A stretch of 64,000 nt of DNA from Corynebacterium frankenforstense (GCF_030211955.1 NZ_JASODI010000001.1:1-64000), one strand, 5' to 3'; numbered from the stretch's first letter, positions 36,716-46,985 are shown. Made by a program: numbers and translations. Notes: generated from the sequence alone by a model not told the origin.

Positions 36716-37213
36716 ATGACCGGATGGACGGGCCCGGGCCCCGGGCACAGGCAGACGTCGGGTTCACCCGCCTTCTGGATCGGCTGGGTGGTCTCGGCGG
36801 TCACGGTGTGCCCGCTGGTGCTCGTCCTGCGTGCCGTCATGGGGTTGGGCGGCTGGATACTGCTGATGCTGCTCATGTTCGGCCTCGTCGGCCTGCCGGT
36901 GCTCAACCTGGTCCTGGTCGGCCTGCTCGTGCTGGCGAACCGGCCGTGGCGCACGGGAGGCGTCCGGAGCCCGGGGCGCGGGGAGGCCTGTCTGGCCGGC
37001 ATGTTCTTCCTCGCCCAGCTCGTGGCGCTGGGGTTCGTGCCGGACTTCGGCGACATGCCCGACCCCCGCTGCGAGAGCGGGGCCGTCTACCCGCGGATGT
37101 TCTACCCCGCGGGGTGCGGGTTCGCGGAGACGGCGTCGCGCGCCCTCGTCATCGGCGGGGCGGTGGCGGCGGTGACCGCCTACGCCGGCCTGGTCATCTG
37201 CTCGCTGCGGTGA
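36716..37213 (+). CDS. Uncharacterised membrane protein, tandem paralogue B
   Basis: A 165-residue four-helix protein resembling the preceding gene: two N-terminal helices, an Arg-rich loop ending RGEACLAGMFF, then PDPRCESGAVYP...GCGFAETA and a final helix. The two cysteines and the YP and GC-FAE elements line up with paralogue A. The basic C-terminal tail of paralogue A is missing. TAGCAT (36703-36708) lies 7 nt before ATG 36716, so it has its own leaderless promoter. Function unknown. Confidence 0.6.
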   Translation: MTGWTGPGPGHRQTSGSPAFWIGWVVSAVTVCPLVLVLRAVMGLGGWILLMLLMFGLVGLPVLNLVLVGLLVLANRPWRTGGVRSPGRGEACLAGMFFLAQLVALGFVPDFGDMPDPRCESGAVYPRMFYPAGCGFAETASRALVIGGAVAAVTAYAGLVICSLR

Positions 37214-37271
37214 ACGCTGCGGCCGGCGCAGGCGTGGGGTGGCCCTGCCGGCTACGGCGACCCGGAAAAGC

Positions 37272-37340
37272 TTCCCCACCAGGACTCGAACCTGGAATGA
37301 CGGTACCAAAAACCGTAGTGTTGCCATTACACCATGGGGA
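37272..37340 (-). tRNA. tRNA-Gln (UUG anticodon)
   Basis: The minus strand folds into a cloverleaf: acceptor TCCCCAT/GTGGGGA, a GTGT/ACAC D stem, anticodon stem ACGGT/ACCGT with loop TTTTGGT (anticodon TTG), and T arm CCAGG-TTCGAGT-CCTGG, with A as discriminator base. The gene does not encode the 3' CCA. A TATCGT-like box lies upstream, near 37380. Confidence 0.93.
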
Positions 37341-37446
37341 ACCGCGCGCGGTGGGACCGTGCGCTTCGTGCATACGATACCGCACCACCGCGGCCGCCCA
37401 GTCGCCGCAGGGGAGCATGTGTGTCAGTCGCGATAGGCTGTTACCC

Positions 37447-38100
37447 ATGGCCAGGCAGAGGATGACGGGCAGGCAGCGCCGCGAGCAGCTCATCGAGATC
37501 GGCAGGCGGGCCTTCGCCGAACGCGGCTTCGACGGCACCAGCGTCGAGGACATCGCCGCGCGCGCCGGCGTGAGCAAGCCGGTGGTCTACGAGCACTTCG
37601 GCGGCAAGGAGGGCCTCTACGCCGTCGTCGTCGACCGGGAGATGAACCACCTGGAGAAGGTCATCACCGAGTCCCTCGTGCGCGGACGCTCCCGCGAGCG
37701 CATCGAGAAGGCCGTCGTGGCGCTGCTGACCTACGTCGAGCAGGACACCGACGGCTTCGTCATCCTCGTGCGCGACGCCGGCGCGGGGCAGGCCACCGGC
37801 GAGCGCTCCTACTCGACCCTGCTCAACCAGGCCGTCAGCCAGGTCTCCCACATCCTCGGCGACAAGTTCGAGCGCCAGGGGCTCAACCGTGACCACGCGG
37901 TTCTCTACGGCCAGGCGATGGTCGGTATGGTCTCCATGTCCGCGCAGTGGTGGCTCGAGCACCGCGAGGTGCCCAAGGACGAGATCGCCGCGCACATCGT
38001 CAACCTGTGCTGGAACGGGCTGGCCGGCCTGGAGCCGGAGCCCGCGCTCTCCGAACCCGCCGCCAAACTGCGCACCGAACTCGAGAAAGAAGGAATCTAG
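37447..38100 (+). CDS. TetR family transcriptional regulator
   Basis: A 217-residue regulator with an N-terminal helix-turn-helix (about residues 8-55): RREQLIEIGRRAFAERGF then TSVEDIAARAGVSKPVVYEHF. The C-terminal half is all-helical and rich in charged residues. TAGGCT (37434-37439) lies 7 nt before ATG 37447. The stop codon abuts the GTG of mfd with no gap, so the regulator and mfd are co-transcribed. What it regulates is unknown. Confidence 0.85.
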   Translation: MARQRMTGRQRREQLIEIGRRAFAERGFDGTSVEDIAARAGVSKPVVYEHFGGKEGLYAVVVDREMNHLEKVITESLVRGRSRERIEKAVVALLTYVEQDTDGFVILVRDAGAGQATGERSYSTLLNQAVSQVSHILGDKFERQGLNRDHAVLYGQAMVGMVSMSAQWWLEHREVPKDEIAAHIVNLCWNGLAGLEPEPALSEPAAKLRTELEKEGI

Positions 38101-41100
38101 GTGGCCCGCACCGCCGCTGGACACGGGAAGACAACCGAGAAGGGGACCGGGGCGATGCTCTCGGGGCTGCTCGAGGTCGCCGCCACGGACCCGAAGATGC
38201 GCGGGCTGGTCGCCAACGTCGGCGACCCCACCCTGCACGTCACGGGCATCGACCAGGCCCGCAGCTGGGCGCTGGGCGCACTGGCCCGTAAGACCCCGCT
38301 GCTGGTGGTCACCGCCACCGGCCGTGAGGCCGAGGACCTGACCGCCGAGCTGCGCGCGATGCTCGGCGAGACGGTCGCGCTCTTCCCCAGCTGGGAGACC
38401 CTGCCGCACGAGCGCCTCTCCCCGGGCGCGGACATCGTCGGCCGCCGCGCCGCCGTCCTCGACCACCTTCAGGACACGCAGGTGGTGGTCACCCCGGCGC
38501 GCGGCTTCTGCCAGCCGGTGCTCAAGACCGCCGCCGGGCGCGAGGGCCTGGTGCTCGCCGAGGGAGAGGAGCACGACTTCTCCGCCCTGACCGAGCAGCT
38601 GGTCTTCCGCGCCTACGAGCACGTCGACATGGTCGCCCGCCGCGGCCAGTTCGCCGTGCGCGGCGGCATCCTCGACGTCTTCCCGACGACCGCAAACTAC
38701 CCCGTGCGCGTCGAGTTCTGGGGCGACGAGGTCAGCGAGATCCGCCAGTTCTCGGTGGCCGACCAGCGCACCATCTCCGAGATCGAGGTCGGCCGCGTCG
38801 AGATCTACCCGGCCCGCGAGCTGCTGATCACCGACGAGGTCGCCGCCCGTGCGGAGAAGCTCGCCGTCGAGCACCCCGGCAACCCCACGCTGACCGAGCT
38901 GCTCACCCGCGTCTCCGAGCGCACCTACGCCGACGGCATGGAGGCGATCCTGCCGGCGCTGACGGACACCCCGCTGGTGCCGCTGACCGACCTGCTGCCC
39001 GAGGGAACCCACGTGATGCTGGTCAACCCGGAGAAGATCCGCACCCGCATCCACGACCTGGAGACCACCGACAACGAGTTCCTCGCCGCCGGCTGGGAGG
39101 CCGCCGCCATGGGAGCGGCCGGGCCGGTGGCCGCCGAGGGCGTGGACACCTCCGCGGCGTCCTACCTCGACGTCGAGACCCTCGAGGACGCCGCCCGCGA
39201 CCGCGGCCTGCCGTGGTGGACCTTCGCCCCGCCCGGCATGTTCGTCGCCGGCGAGGAGGTCACCCTGCCCCTCGAGTTCGAGGCCGGCCCCGCCCCGCGC
39301 GGCGACCTCGGCGAGATCGACCAGATGATGGGCCGCCTCCACGAGCACACCCGGCACGGCGGGCGCGCCGCCTTCGTCACGCCCACCCGCGGGCTGGTCA
39401 AGCGCATGGCCGAGCGCTTCTCGGAGAAGGGCATCCCCAACCGGGTCGCCGAGCCCGGCGCGGTACCCGAGCCCGGCGAGATCATCATCTACCAGGCACT
39501 CTCGCACGCCGGACTGGTCTTTCCGGCGGTGGCCGACGCGGGCGTCGGCAAGCACACGCACCCACTCGTCGTGGTCACGGAGACGGACCTGACCGGCAAC
39601 CGCGTCGGCGACATCGCCGGCGCCAAGCGCCGCCCGGCGCGCCGGCGCAACCGTGTCGACCCGCTCGCGCTGAAGGCCGGCGACTACGTGGTGCACGAGA
39701 CGCACGGCATCGGCCGCTTCCTCAAGATGGCCGAGCGCACCATCAAGGCCGGCGACGAGACCTCGCGGCGCGAGTACATCGTCCTCGAGTACGCGCCGTC
39801 CAAGCGCGGGCAGCCCGCCGACCAGCTGTGGGTGCCCATGGACTCGCTCGACCTGTTGAGCAAGTACTCCGGCGGCGAGGCTCCCACCCTGTCGAAGATG
39901 GGCGGCTCCGACTGGAAGAACACCAAGAAGAAGGCGCGCGCCGCCGTGCGCGAGATCGCCGGCGAGCTCATCGAGCTCTACGCCAAGCGGCAGAGCGCGC
40001 CGGGGCACGCCTTCGCCGCCGACAGCCCCTGGCAGCGCGAGCTGGAGGACAACTTCCCGTTCGTCGAGACCGAGGACCAGATGGCGGCCATCGAGGCGGT
40101 CAAGGAGGACATGGAGAAGCCGGTGCCGATGGACCGCGTCATCGTCGGCGACGTCGGCTACGGCAAGACCGAGGTCGCCGTGCGCGCGGCCTTCAAGGCC
40201 GTCCAGGACGGCCGCCAGGTCGCCGTGCTCGTGCCGACCACGCTCTTGGCACAGCAGCACCTGGCCACCTTCGCCGAGCGCATGGACGGCTTCCCGGTGA
40301 CCATCAAGGGGCTGTCGCGCTTCACCTCCGGCAGGGAGGCCAAGGAGATCCTCAAGGAGCTTTCCGACGGCACCGTGGACATCGTGGTGGGCACCCACCG
40401 GTTGCTGCAGACCGGCGTGAACTGGAAGAACCTGGGGCTGGTCATCGTCGACGAGGAGCAGCGCTTCGGCGTCGAGCACAAGGAGCACATCAAGGCGCTG
40501 CGCACCCACGTCGACGTGCTGACCCTTTCGGCCACCCCGATCCCGCGCACCCTCGAGATGTCGATGTCCGGCATCCGCGAGATGTCCACCATCCTCACCC
40601 CGCCCGAGGACCGCCACCCGGTGCTGACCTATGTCGGCCCCGAGGAGGAGCAGCAGGTCGCCGCCGCCATCCGGCGCGAGCTGCTGCGCGACGGGCAGGT
40701 CTTCTACATCCACAACCGGGTCTCCGACATCGAGAAGAAGGCCCGCCAGCTGCGCGAGCTGGTGCCCGAGGCGCGCATCGTCGTCGCCCACGGCCAGATG
40801 AGCGAGGAGATCCTCGAGCGCACCGTGCAGGGCTTCTGGGACCGCGAGTACGACGTCCTGGTGTGCACCACCATCGTGGAGACCGGCCTGGACATCCAGA
40901 ACGCCAACACCCTGATCGTGGAGAACTCCCACCATATGGGGCTCAGCCAGCTGCACCAGCTGCGCGGCCGCGTCGGGCGTTCCCGCGAGCGCGGCTACGC
41001 CTACTTCCTCTACCCGAAGGGCACCACGCTCACCGAGACCTCGTACGACCGGCTCTCGACGATCGCGCAGAACAACGACCTCGGCGCGGGCATGGCCGTG

Positions 41101-41832
41101 GCCATGAAGGACCTCGAGATGCGCGGCGCCGGCAACGTGCTCGGCTCCGCGCAGTCCGGCCACATCGAGGGCGTCGGCTTCGACCTGTACATGCGCCTGG
41201 TCGGCGAGGCCGTGGAGACCTACCGCGCCCTGGCCGAGGGCAAGACCCTCGACGCCACCGACAAGGGCCCGAAGGAGATCCGCGTCGACCTGCCCGTCGA
41301 CGCCCACATCCCGGAGAGCTACATCAACTCCGAGCGGCTGCGCCTCGAGGTCTACCGCCAGCTGGCCGCCTCCGAGTCCGATCAGGACCTGCAGCTGGCC
41401 GTCGAGGAGATGGAGGACCGCTACGGGCCCGTGCCCGAGGAGGTCGCCCGGCTGCTCTCCGTGGCCCGGCTGCGCCACCAGGCCCGCAGGGCCGGGGTGA
41501 CCGACATCGCGGTGCAGGGCACGCGCATCAAGGTCCACCCCGTCGAGCTCAGCGACTCGCGCCAGGTGCGCCTCAAGCGGCTCTACCCGGGCTCGAACTA
41601 CCGGGCCGCCGCCAAGGCGATCCAGCTGCCCTTCCCGAAGGCCGGGCGCAAGCTGACCGACCCGAAGCTGCGCGACGAGGACCTGCTGCAGTGGGTGGCC
41701 GACTTCCTCAGCGAGATGTTCGACCTCGAGCACGCCGACGTCCGCGGCGGCGGTGCCGATGAGGACGGCAAGGGCGCTGACGGTAAGGACAGCAAGTCCG
41801 GGAAGAGGCGGGTCGTCTCCGTCAGCGAGTGA
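38101..41832 (+). CDS. mfd: Transcription-repair coupling factor
   Basis: A 1243-residue ATP-dependent translocase that removes stalled RNA polymerase and recruits the Uvr excision machinery. The N-terminal UvrB-like domain is followed by the RNA-polymerase interaction domain (about residue 527, [14 protein letters not shown]). The helicase core has Walker [16 protein letters not shown] (about 682) and DEEQ (about 785), and the C-terminal TRCF domain precedes a charged tail. The first 17 residues before [10 protein letters not shown] are non-homologous-looking and may not be translated, but GTG 38101 directly follows the tetR stop. Confidence 0.95.
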   Translation: MARTAAGHGKTTEKGTGAMLSGLLEVAATDPKMRGLVANVGDPTLHVTGIDQARSWALGALARKTPLLVVTATGREAEDLTAELRAMLGETVALFPSWETLPHERLSPGADIVGRRAAVLDHLQDTQVVVTPARGFCQPVLKTAAGREGLVLAEGEEHDFSALTEQLVFRAYEHVDMVARRGQFAVRGGILDVFPTTANYPVRVEFWGDEVSEIRQFSVADQRTISEIEVGRVEIYPARELLITDEVAARAEKLAVEHPGNPTLTELLTRVSERTYADGMEAILPALTDTPLVPLTDLLPEGTHVMLVNPEKIRTRIHDLETTDNEFLAAGWEAAAMGAAGPVAAEGVDTSAASYLDVETLEDAARDRGLPWWTFAPPGMFVAGEEVTLPLEFEAGPAPRGDLGEIDQMMGRLHEHTRHGGRAAFVTPTRGLVKRMAERFSEKGIPNRVAEPGAVPEPGEIIIYQALSHAGLVFPAVADAGVGKHTHPLVVVTETDLTGNRVGDIAGAKRRPARRRNRVDPLALKAGDYVVHETHGIGRFLKMAERTIKAGDETSRREYIVLEYAPSKRGQPADQLWVPMDSLDLLSKYSGGEAPTLSKMGGSDWKNTKKKARAAVREIAGELIELYAKRQSAPGHAFAADSPWQRELEDNFPFVETEDQMAAIEAVKEDMEKPVPMDRVIVGDVGYGKTEVAVRAAFKAVQDGRQVAVLVPTTLLAQQHLATFAERMDGFPVTIKGLSRFTSGREAKEILKELSDGTVDIVVGTHRLLQTGVNWKNLGLVIVDEEQRFGVEHKEHIKALRTHVDVLTLSATPIPRTLEMSMSGIREMSTILTPPEDRHPVLTYVGPEEEQQVAAAIRRELLRDGQVFYIHNRVSDIEKKARQLRELVPEARIVVAHGQMSEEILERTVQGFWDREYDVLVCTTIVETGLDIQNANTLIVENSHHMGLSQLHQLRGRVGRSRERGYAYFLYPKGTTLTETSYDRLSTIAQNNDLGAGMAVAMKDLEMRGAGNVLGSAQSGHIEGVGFDLYMRLVGEAVETYRALAEGKTLDATDKGPKEIRVDLPVDAHIPESYINSERLRLEVYRQLAASESDQDLQLAVEEMEDRYGPVPEEVARLLSVARLRHQARRAGVTDIAVQGTRIKVHPVELSDSRQVRLKRLYPGSNYRAAAKAIQLPFPKAGRKLTDPKLRDEDLLQWVADFLSEMFDLEHADVRGGGADEDGKGADGKDSKSGKRRVVSVSE

Positions 41833-41840
41833 GCCGGGGC

Positions 41841-42539
41841 TCAGGCCTCGGGGTCGCGCAGGCCGCCGGTCTCGCGCAGGTAGTGCAGGATCGCGCGCAC
41901 CCGCCGATTGTCCTGCTCCGGGGAGAGCCCCAGGCGCAGGAAGATGTTCGCCACGTGCTTGGACACCGCCGCCGGCGAGAGCACCAGCTCGGCGGCGATG
42001 TCCGCGTTCGAGCGCCCGCGCGCCATCAGGTCGAGCACCTCGGTCTCCCGCGGGCTGAGCCGCTCCACGCCCGCCCCGCGCGAGCGGCGCAGCAGCGTGG
42101 CCGCGACCTCCGGGTCGATGACCATGCCGCCACCGGCGACCACCGACAGCGCGTCGAGGAACTCGCGCACGTCCGAGACCCGGTCCTTGAGCAGGTAGCC
42201 CGTGCCCGCCGCCGAGCGGTCCGCCTCGGCGAGCAGCCGGTCGGCGTGGGTGACCGCCACGTACTGGGAGAGCACCAGCACCGCCAGCCCCGGGTGCGTG
42301 CCGCGCACCTCCAGGGCCGCCACCAGGCCGTCGTCGCGCATGCCGGGAGGCATGCGCACGTCGGCGATCAGCACGTCGGGGACGTCTGCGGCGCCGAGCC
42401 CGGCCGCCCACGCGCGCAACTGCGCGGCGTCGGCAAGCTGGGCGCACACCTCGTGGCCGCGGCGGGTGAGCAGGCCCGCCAGGCCCTCGCGGAAGAGCAC
42501 GGAGTCGTCGGCGAGCGCGATGCGCAGGGGAGCGGTCAT
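41841..42539 (-). CDS. Two-component response regulator, NarL/LuxR type
   Basis: A 232-residue response regulator. The receiver domain has ADDSVLF at the acidic pocket, phosphoacceptor D60 in IADVRMPP and the conserved Lys in YLLKDRV. The LuxR-type helix-turn-helix (about residues 160-225) contains LSPRETEVLDLMARGRSNADIA. The ATG overlaps the kinase stop by one base (42539), so the pair is coupled. The likely target is the divergent ABC transporter with its palindrome at 43328-43347. Confidence 0.92.
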   Translation of the reverse strand: MTAPLRIALADDSVLFREGLAGLLTRRGHEVCAQLADAAQLRAWAAGLGAADVPDVLIADVRMPPGMRDDGLVAALEVRGTHPGLAVLVLSQYVAVTHADRLLAEADRSAAGTGYLLKDRVSDVREFLDALSVVAGGGMVIDPEVAATLLRRSRGAGVERLSPRETEVLDLMARGRSNADIAAELVLSPAAVSKHVANIFLRLGLSPEQDNRRVRAILHYLRETGGLRDPEA

Positions 42540-43294
42540 CAGGATTCCTCTCCGATCAGTCCGGGTTCGCCGCGGTGGAGCAGCAGCGGGATGCGCGCGA
42601 CGACCTGGGTCGGCCCGCCGGCGGGGGAGTGCACCGTCACGGTGCCGTCGAAGGCCTCCAGGCGGCCGGACATCTCGGCCAGCCCGCCGCCGGGGCGCAC
42701 CTCGGCGCCGCCCGGGCCGCGGTCGACCACGGAGACGGTCAGCTCCGAGTCCGCGGTCAGCAGCACGGTCACCGGTGCGCCGGGGGCGTGGCGCGCACAG
42801 TTGGTCAACGCCTCGGAGGCGAAGAAGTAGGCCGCGGCCAGCACCGCCGCCGGCAGCTCCGGCAGCGGGTGGGGCGCGCGCACCTGCACGTGCGAGCCGT
42901 AGGAGGCGGCCACCGCGCCCACGGCGGCGGCCAGGCCTTCGTCGACGAGCACCTGCGGGTGGATGCCGTGCACGGTCGCTCGCAGCGCCGTCAGGCCCTC
43001 GCCGAGCAGTTTCCGGGCTCGGGCCAGCTCACGGGCCAGTTCCCCGGGAGCCGAGCCCGTACCGGCCTCCTCGGCGAGCATCTCCGCCTCGCCGAGCGCC
43101 ATCGCGGCGGCGACGAAGTACTGCTGCGCGCCGTCGTGCAGGTCGCGCTCGATGCGGCGGCGCTCGCGCTCGTAGGCCTCGGCCACCGAGCGCCGCGAGC
43201 GGGTCAGCTCGGCGATGCGCGCCGCCGACGCCGCCTCGCGCGACTCCTGCACCCTGTCCCGGAGAACGCGGCTCCGGCGTGCCCAACCCAGCAT
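42539..43294 (-). CDS. Cytoplasmic histidine kinase (HisKA_3 / NarX type) without a sensor domain
   Basis: A 251-residue kinase with a HisKA_3 dimerisation domain (phosphoacceptor H53 in ERDLHDGAQQ) and a HATPase domain (NCARH, GGGLAEMSGRL). There is no membrane segment and no input domain, so it must sense through a partner or an intracellular signal. ATG 43294 was chosen over the longer frame from 43345 because TAGGGT (43307-43302) lies exactly 7 nt upstream, giving a leaderless mRNA. The partner is the response regulator downstream. Confidence 0.88.
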   Translation of the reverse strand: MLGWARRSRVLRDRVQESREAASAARIAELTRSRRSVAEAYERERRRIERDLHDGAQQYFVAAAMALGEAEMLAEEAGTGSAPGELARELARARKLLGEGLTALRATVHGIHPQVLVDEGLAAAVGAVAASYGSHVQVRAPHPLPELPAAVLAAAYFFASEALTNCARHAPGAPVTVLLTADSELTVSVVDRGPGGAEVRPGGGLAEMSGRLEAFDGTVTVHSPAGGPTQVVARIPLLLHRGEPGLIGEES

Positions 43295-43327
43295 GACGTC
43301 TACCCTAAACGGGGCCCGACGTCGCGG

Positions 43328-43347
43328 GGGTGGAGCCAGCTCCACCC
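43328..43347. promoter_or_regulatory. Perfect 20-bp palindrome between two-component system and ABC transporter
   Basis: GGGTGGAGC-CA-GCTCCACCC has two perfect 9-bp arms. It lies 21 bp behind the kinase -10 box and about 58 bp before the ABC transporter start, so one bound dimer could act on both promoters. The adjacent response regulator is the obvious candidate. Confidence 0.65.
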
Positions 43348-43404
43348 GGAAGACTCGGCTCCGGGCCAGTGTGCACGCGGCGGGCGACTGCTGGACTGGA
43401 GGTC

Positions 43405-44106
43405 ATGGAAAACACACGCACCACGGCGCACGAGCCGCTGCTCGTCGCACGCGACATCACCAAGGACTACGGCTCGGGCCCCGTGCTCGGCGGAATCAGC
43501 CTCAGCGTCGGCCACGGAGAGACCGTCGCGATCATGGGGCCCTCGGGCTCCGGCAAGTCGACCCTCCTGCACTGCCTGTCGGGAGTGCTCCAGCCGAGCA
43601 CCGGCGAGGTCCGCTTCGCCGGCGCCGAGCTGAGCGCGGCCGGCGACCGGCGGCGCTCCCGGATCCGGCTGCACGACTTCGGCTTCGTCTTCCAGGACGG
43701 CCAGCTCCTCGACGAGCTCACCGCCGCCGAGAACGTCGCCCTGGCCGCCCGCCTGGCGGGCACGACGCGCGCCGCGGCCGAGCGCGAGGCCGTCGATCTG
43801 CTGAGCCGGCTGGGCGTCGGCGGGCTGGCCGACCGCCGCCCGGCGGCGATGTCCGGCGGGCAGGCCCAGCGCGTGGCCATCGCCCGCGCGCTGGCGAACT
43901 CCCCGCAGGTCGTCTTCGCCGACGAGCCCACCGGCGCGCTCGACCAGGCCACCGGCCACGAGGTCATCCAGCTGCTCACCGCGCTGACCGCCGAGCGCGG
44001 TGCGTCCCTGGTGATGGTCACCCACGACCGCGGGGTGGCCGACTGGTGCGGCCGGCTCGTCGAGATCCGCGACGGCATCGTGCACGCGGATCGGAGCAAC
44101 CGATGA
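43405..44106 (+). CDS. ABC transporter ATP-binding protein (MacB/LolD-like)
   Basis: A 233-residue ATPase. Walker A is GPSGSGKST, the Q loop follows in FVFQDGQLL, the signature is MSGGQAQR, Walker B is VVFADEPTGALD and the H-loop is VTHDRG. The sequence pattern groups with ATPases serving FtsX-type permeases that act on peptides, antibiotics or lipoproteins. The stop overlaps the start of the permease (ATGA, 44103-44106). It is divergent from the two-component system, an arrangement common for systems that sense and remove antimicrobial peptides. Confidence 0.9.
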   Translation: MENTRTTAHEPLLVARDITKDYGSGPVLGGISLSVGHGETVAIMGPSGSGKSTLLHCLSGVLQPSTGEVRFAGAELSAAGDRRRSRIRLHDFGFVFQDGQLLDELTAAENVALAARLAGTTRAAAEREAVDLLSRLGVGGLADRRPAAMSGGQAQRVAIARALANSPQVVFADEPTGALDQATGHEVIQLLTALTAERGASLVMVTHDRGVADWCGRLVEIRDGIVHADRSNR

Positions 44107-45494
44107 ACCCCGCGCAGATCGCGGGCACACTCGCCCGCGCGAACCTAAGAGGCGACCACGGCGGTCGCGGAGCCTCGCTGATGCCGCTTCTGGCCACGGC
44201 CGCGTTCACCGTGATGAGCTGGCTGGCCGCCACCATCGCCGGCGGGGCGTGGATGTTCTACGAGCGCGCCCATGGCGGCGCCGAGCTGGCCCCGGAGTTC
44301 GCCCAGCTGCCTCAGGTCCAGGTCATCCTGAACTTCTACCTCGTCCTGACGAGCCTGGCCTGCGTCTTCCTCGTCCCGGCGATGTTCTCGCTGACACAGC
44401 GGGCCGCCGTGCTGGGGGCCAGCGGGCGCGAGCGCCGGTTGGCAGTGCTGCGCCTGCTCGGGCTCTCCGCGCGGAAGGTCACGGCGGTGGCACTCGTCGA
44501 GACGCTCACCCAGGCGGCCGTCGGCGTGCTGCTCGGCACGCTGCTCTCGCTTCTGACCGCGCCGCTGTGGCAGGCGTTTACCTTCCAGTTCACCCCGTTG
44601 CGCACCGCCGAGATGATCCTGCCGTGGTGGGGGTATGCCTCGCTGTGCCTGCTCATGCTGGGCCTCGCGGCGGCGGGCGTCGCCGCCGGGCTGCGGCGGG
44701 TGTCGGTCACCCCCCTGGGGGTGGCCCGCAGGGCGCCGGCCGCCCGGATGGGCAAGTGGCGGCTCTGGGCCGTTGTGGGCGTCGTAATCGTGGTCGTCGT
44801 GGTGGTCGGTGTGGTCGACCCCGAGACCGTCGGGCGCATCCTGCCGGTGCTGCTGCTCGCGGTGATCGCCGCGTTCCACCTCGCCATGACATGGGTCCTG
44901 AAGGTCCTGGCGGCCGTCGCCTCCCGCCTGCCCGGGGTCGCGCACCACACGGCCTGCCGGCGCATCGTGGCCGAGCCCGCGCGCACCTGGAACGGGGTGG
45001 CGGTGCTGGCCTACCTCTTCGCGTTGCTGGGCGCGATCGCCGTCCAGCCGGTCGAGATCCTCGCCGACGGCGACGAGGCGGAGCTGAAGTTGATCGCCGA
45101 CGTGGTCACCGGCGGCTACCTCACCGTCGGCTTCGCCTTCGTGATCGCCGCGGTGACCACCCTGCTCGAGCGCTCGGCGGCCGTCTACCGTGAGCAGCGG
45201 CTCGACCACTCGCTGCACCTGCTCGGCGCGCCCGGGTCCTTCCTGCGGCGTGTGGCGTTCCTGCAGGTCTTTGAACCGCTGGTGGTGGCCGTCGTCGCGG
45301 GGCTGGCGCTGGGGGCCAGCGGGCTCGGCCCGGCGATCTCCTGGTCCGTCGACGTGGACCCCGAGCTGAAGAACCTGCTGTTCACCTCGCTCGGCGCTGT
45401 CGCGGGATTCGCGGTCGTCGCGCTGGCGCAGGCCGGCAGCGAGGCGCTGCGCACCCGGGTGCGCGCGGCGGGCAATTTCCGACGCCGCGAGTGA
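44103..45494 (+). CDS. FtsX-like ABC transporter permease
   Basis: A 463-residue permease with about nine helices in two FtsX-like blocks. The first block contains ERRLAVLRLLGLSARKVTAVA, the usual coupling region, and the second contains REQRLDHSLHLLGAPGSFLRRV. Between them is a stretch of valines (about residues 222-237). Its partner ATPase overlaps by 4 nt. The substrate is unknown. A single long protein with two blocks means a homodimer is not strictly needed. Confidence 0.82.
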   Translation: MNPAQIAGTLARANLRGDHGGRGASLMPLLATAAFTVMSWLAATIAGGAWMFYERAHGGAELAPEFAQLPQVQVILNFYLVLTSLACVFLVPAMFSLTQRAAVLGASGRERRLAVLRLLGLSARKVTAVALVETLTQAAVGVLLGTLLSLLTAPLWQAFTFQFTPLRTAEMILPWWGYASLCLLMLGLAAAGVAAGLRRVSVTPLGVARRAPAARMGKWRLWAVVGVVIVVVVVVGVVDPETVGRILPVLLLAVIAAFHLAMTWVLKVLAAVASRLPGVAHHTACRRIVAEPARTWNGVAVLAYLFALLGAIAVQPVEILADGDEAELKLIADVVTGGYLTVGFAFVIAAVTTLLERSAAVYREQRLDHSLHLLGAPGSFLRRVAFLQVFEPLVVAVVAGLALGASGLGPAISWSVDVDPELKNLLFTSLGAVAGFAVVALAQAGSEALRTRVRAAGNFRRRE

Positions 45495-45497
45495 GCC

Positions 45498-46985
45498 TTA
45501 CAGCGCCATCGAGCCGGTGGCCAGCCCCCACACGGCGAACGCGGAGGCCACGCAGATCAGCGCGACCACGCACCACTCGAAGCCGTTGAAGAGCCGCTCC
45601 CCGCGCAGCCGGCGCGTCCACACGTAGGGGATCAGCCCCGGCAGCACGGACAGGGCGCCGAAGAGCACGTAGCGCGGCTCGGCGGCGTAGAAGAGCCACA
45701 GCGAGTAGATCAGCGCGACCAGCCCGATGAGCAGGTGGCGGCGGTTGTCGCGGCGCGGGATCTCGGGGCCGGAGTCGTCGAAGCTGACGCCGGCCTGCGG
45801 GTGCGAGATGCCCTTGCCGCGCACCGCGAGCAGCACCAGGTAGAACGCGGAGAAGAGGTAGGGCAGCAGGTAGAGCACCGTGGCCAGCTGCACCATCTGC
45901 ACGTAGGTCGTCTCGTTGAGGAAGAAGACAATGACCCACATCTGGATGACGGTGGTGGAGATCAGCTGGGCGACCCAGGGAGCGCCCGAGTCGTTGACCG
46001 CCCCGATGCGCCGCGGCAGCAGCCCGTCGACGGCCATCATCATCACCGGCTCGGCGCACAGCATCTGCCAGGAGACGTAGGCGCCCAACACGGACAGACA
46101 CAGGCCCAGCGAGACCAGCGCGCCGCCCCAGGGGCCGACGACGGCCTCGAGCACGCTGGCCATCGAGTTGTCCGGCAGCGCGGCCAGCTCGGCGCGCGAG
46201 AGCACGCCGAAGGAGAGCACGGAGACGCTGACCAGGAGCGCAAGCACGGAGAGGAACCCGACCACGGTGGCGCGCGCGACGTCGGAACGCGAACGCGACT
46301 GCCGGGAGTAGACGCTGGCGCCCTCGACACCGATGAACACCCACACGGTGAACAGCATCACGCCCTGGACCTGCTCGAAGACGTCGCCGACGCCGCCGTC
46401 GCCCGAGCCCCAGAAGCCGAGGGTGAAGCGGTCCCAGGAAAACCCGATGAAGGCCGCGAGGACGATGAACGCGAAGATCGGCAGCAGCTTGGCCACCGTC
46501 GTCACCGCGTTGAGCACCGCGGCCTGGTGCACCCCGCGGGCGAGCACGGCGAAGATCACCCAGGTCAGCACCGTCACCGCGCTGGCGGAGACCCAGCGGT
46601 TGTCCGCCGAGAACAGCGGCACGTAGTGGCCGATGGTGGAGAAGAACAGCGTGGCGTAGCCGACCTGTGCGATCACGCTGCCCAGCCAGTAGCCCCACCC
46701 GGCGGTGAAGCCGATGAAGTCGCCCAGGCCGGCGCGCGCGTAGGCGTAGACGCCGGAGTCCAGGTGCGGCTTGCGGCGGGCGAGCACGTGGAAGACGAAC
46801 GCGACCGAGAGCATGCCCACGCCCGCGATGGCCCACCCGATCAGGGTGGCGCCGGGGGCGGCCACGGACGCCAGATTCTGCGGCAGCGAGAAGATACCCG
46901 CGCCGACGGTGGAGCCGATGATCAGCCCCACGAGGGTCCACATGGGCACTGACCGGCGCCGGGAGTCTTCGCCTGCGATAATCAT
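45498..46985 (-). CDS. APC family basic amino-acid permease/antiporter (ArcD/LysI-like)
   Basis: A 495-residue transporter with 12 or 13 helices. The N-terminal IIGSTVGAGIFSLPQNLA is the substrate-binding signature of the basic amino-acid/polyamine antiporter group, as in arginine-ornithine antiporters and corynebacterial lysine permease LysI. GVEGASVYSRQSRSRSDV in the middle is also typical. Arginine, ornithine or lysine is the likely substrate. It converges on the ABC permease gene with a 3-nt gap and seems to be monocistronic. Confidence 0.85.
   Translation of the reverse strand: MIIAGEDSRRRSVPMWTLVGLIIGSTVGAGIFSLPQNLASVAAPGATLIGWAIAGVGMLSVAFVFHVLARRKPHLDSGVYAYARAGLGDFIGFTAGWGYWLGSVIAQVGYATLFFSTIGHYVPLFSADNRWVSASAVTVLTWVIFAVLARGVHQAAVLNAVTTVAKLLPIFAFIVLAAFIGFSWDRFTLGFWGSGDGGVGDVFEQVQGVMLFTVWVFIGVEGASVYSRQSRSRSDVARATVVGFLSVLALLVSVSVLSFGVLSRAELAALPDNSMASVLEAVVGPWGGALVSLGLCLSVLGAYVSWQMLCAEPVMMMAVDGLLPRRIGAVNDSGAPWVAQLISTTVIQMWVIVFFLNETTYVQMVQLATVLYLLPYLFSAFYLVLLAVRGKGISHPQAGVSFDDSGPEIPRRDNRRHLLIGLVALIYSLWLFYAAEPRYVLFGALSVLPGLIPYVWTRRLRGERLFNGFEWCVVALICVASAFAVWGLATGSMAL

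Noticed and set aside
37441..42447. Very long open frame (about 1668 codons) antisense to mfd
   Set aside because: It mirrors mfd codon bias in high-GC DNA, spans two other genes and gives a low-complexity His/Leu/Gly/Val-rich product without domains.
42539..43345. Longer histidine kinase start at 43345
   Set aside because: The extra residues are Pro/Arg-rich and would run through the palindromic operator; a -10 box 7 nt before ATG 43294 supports the shorter form.
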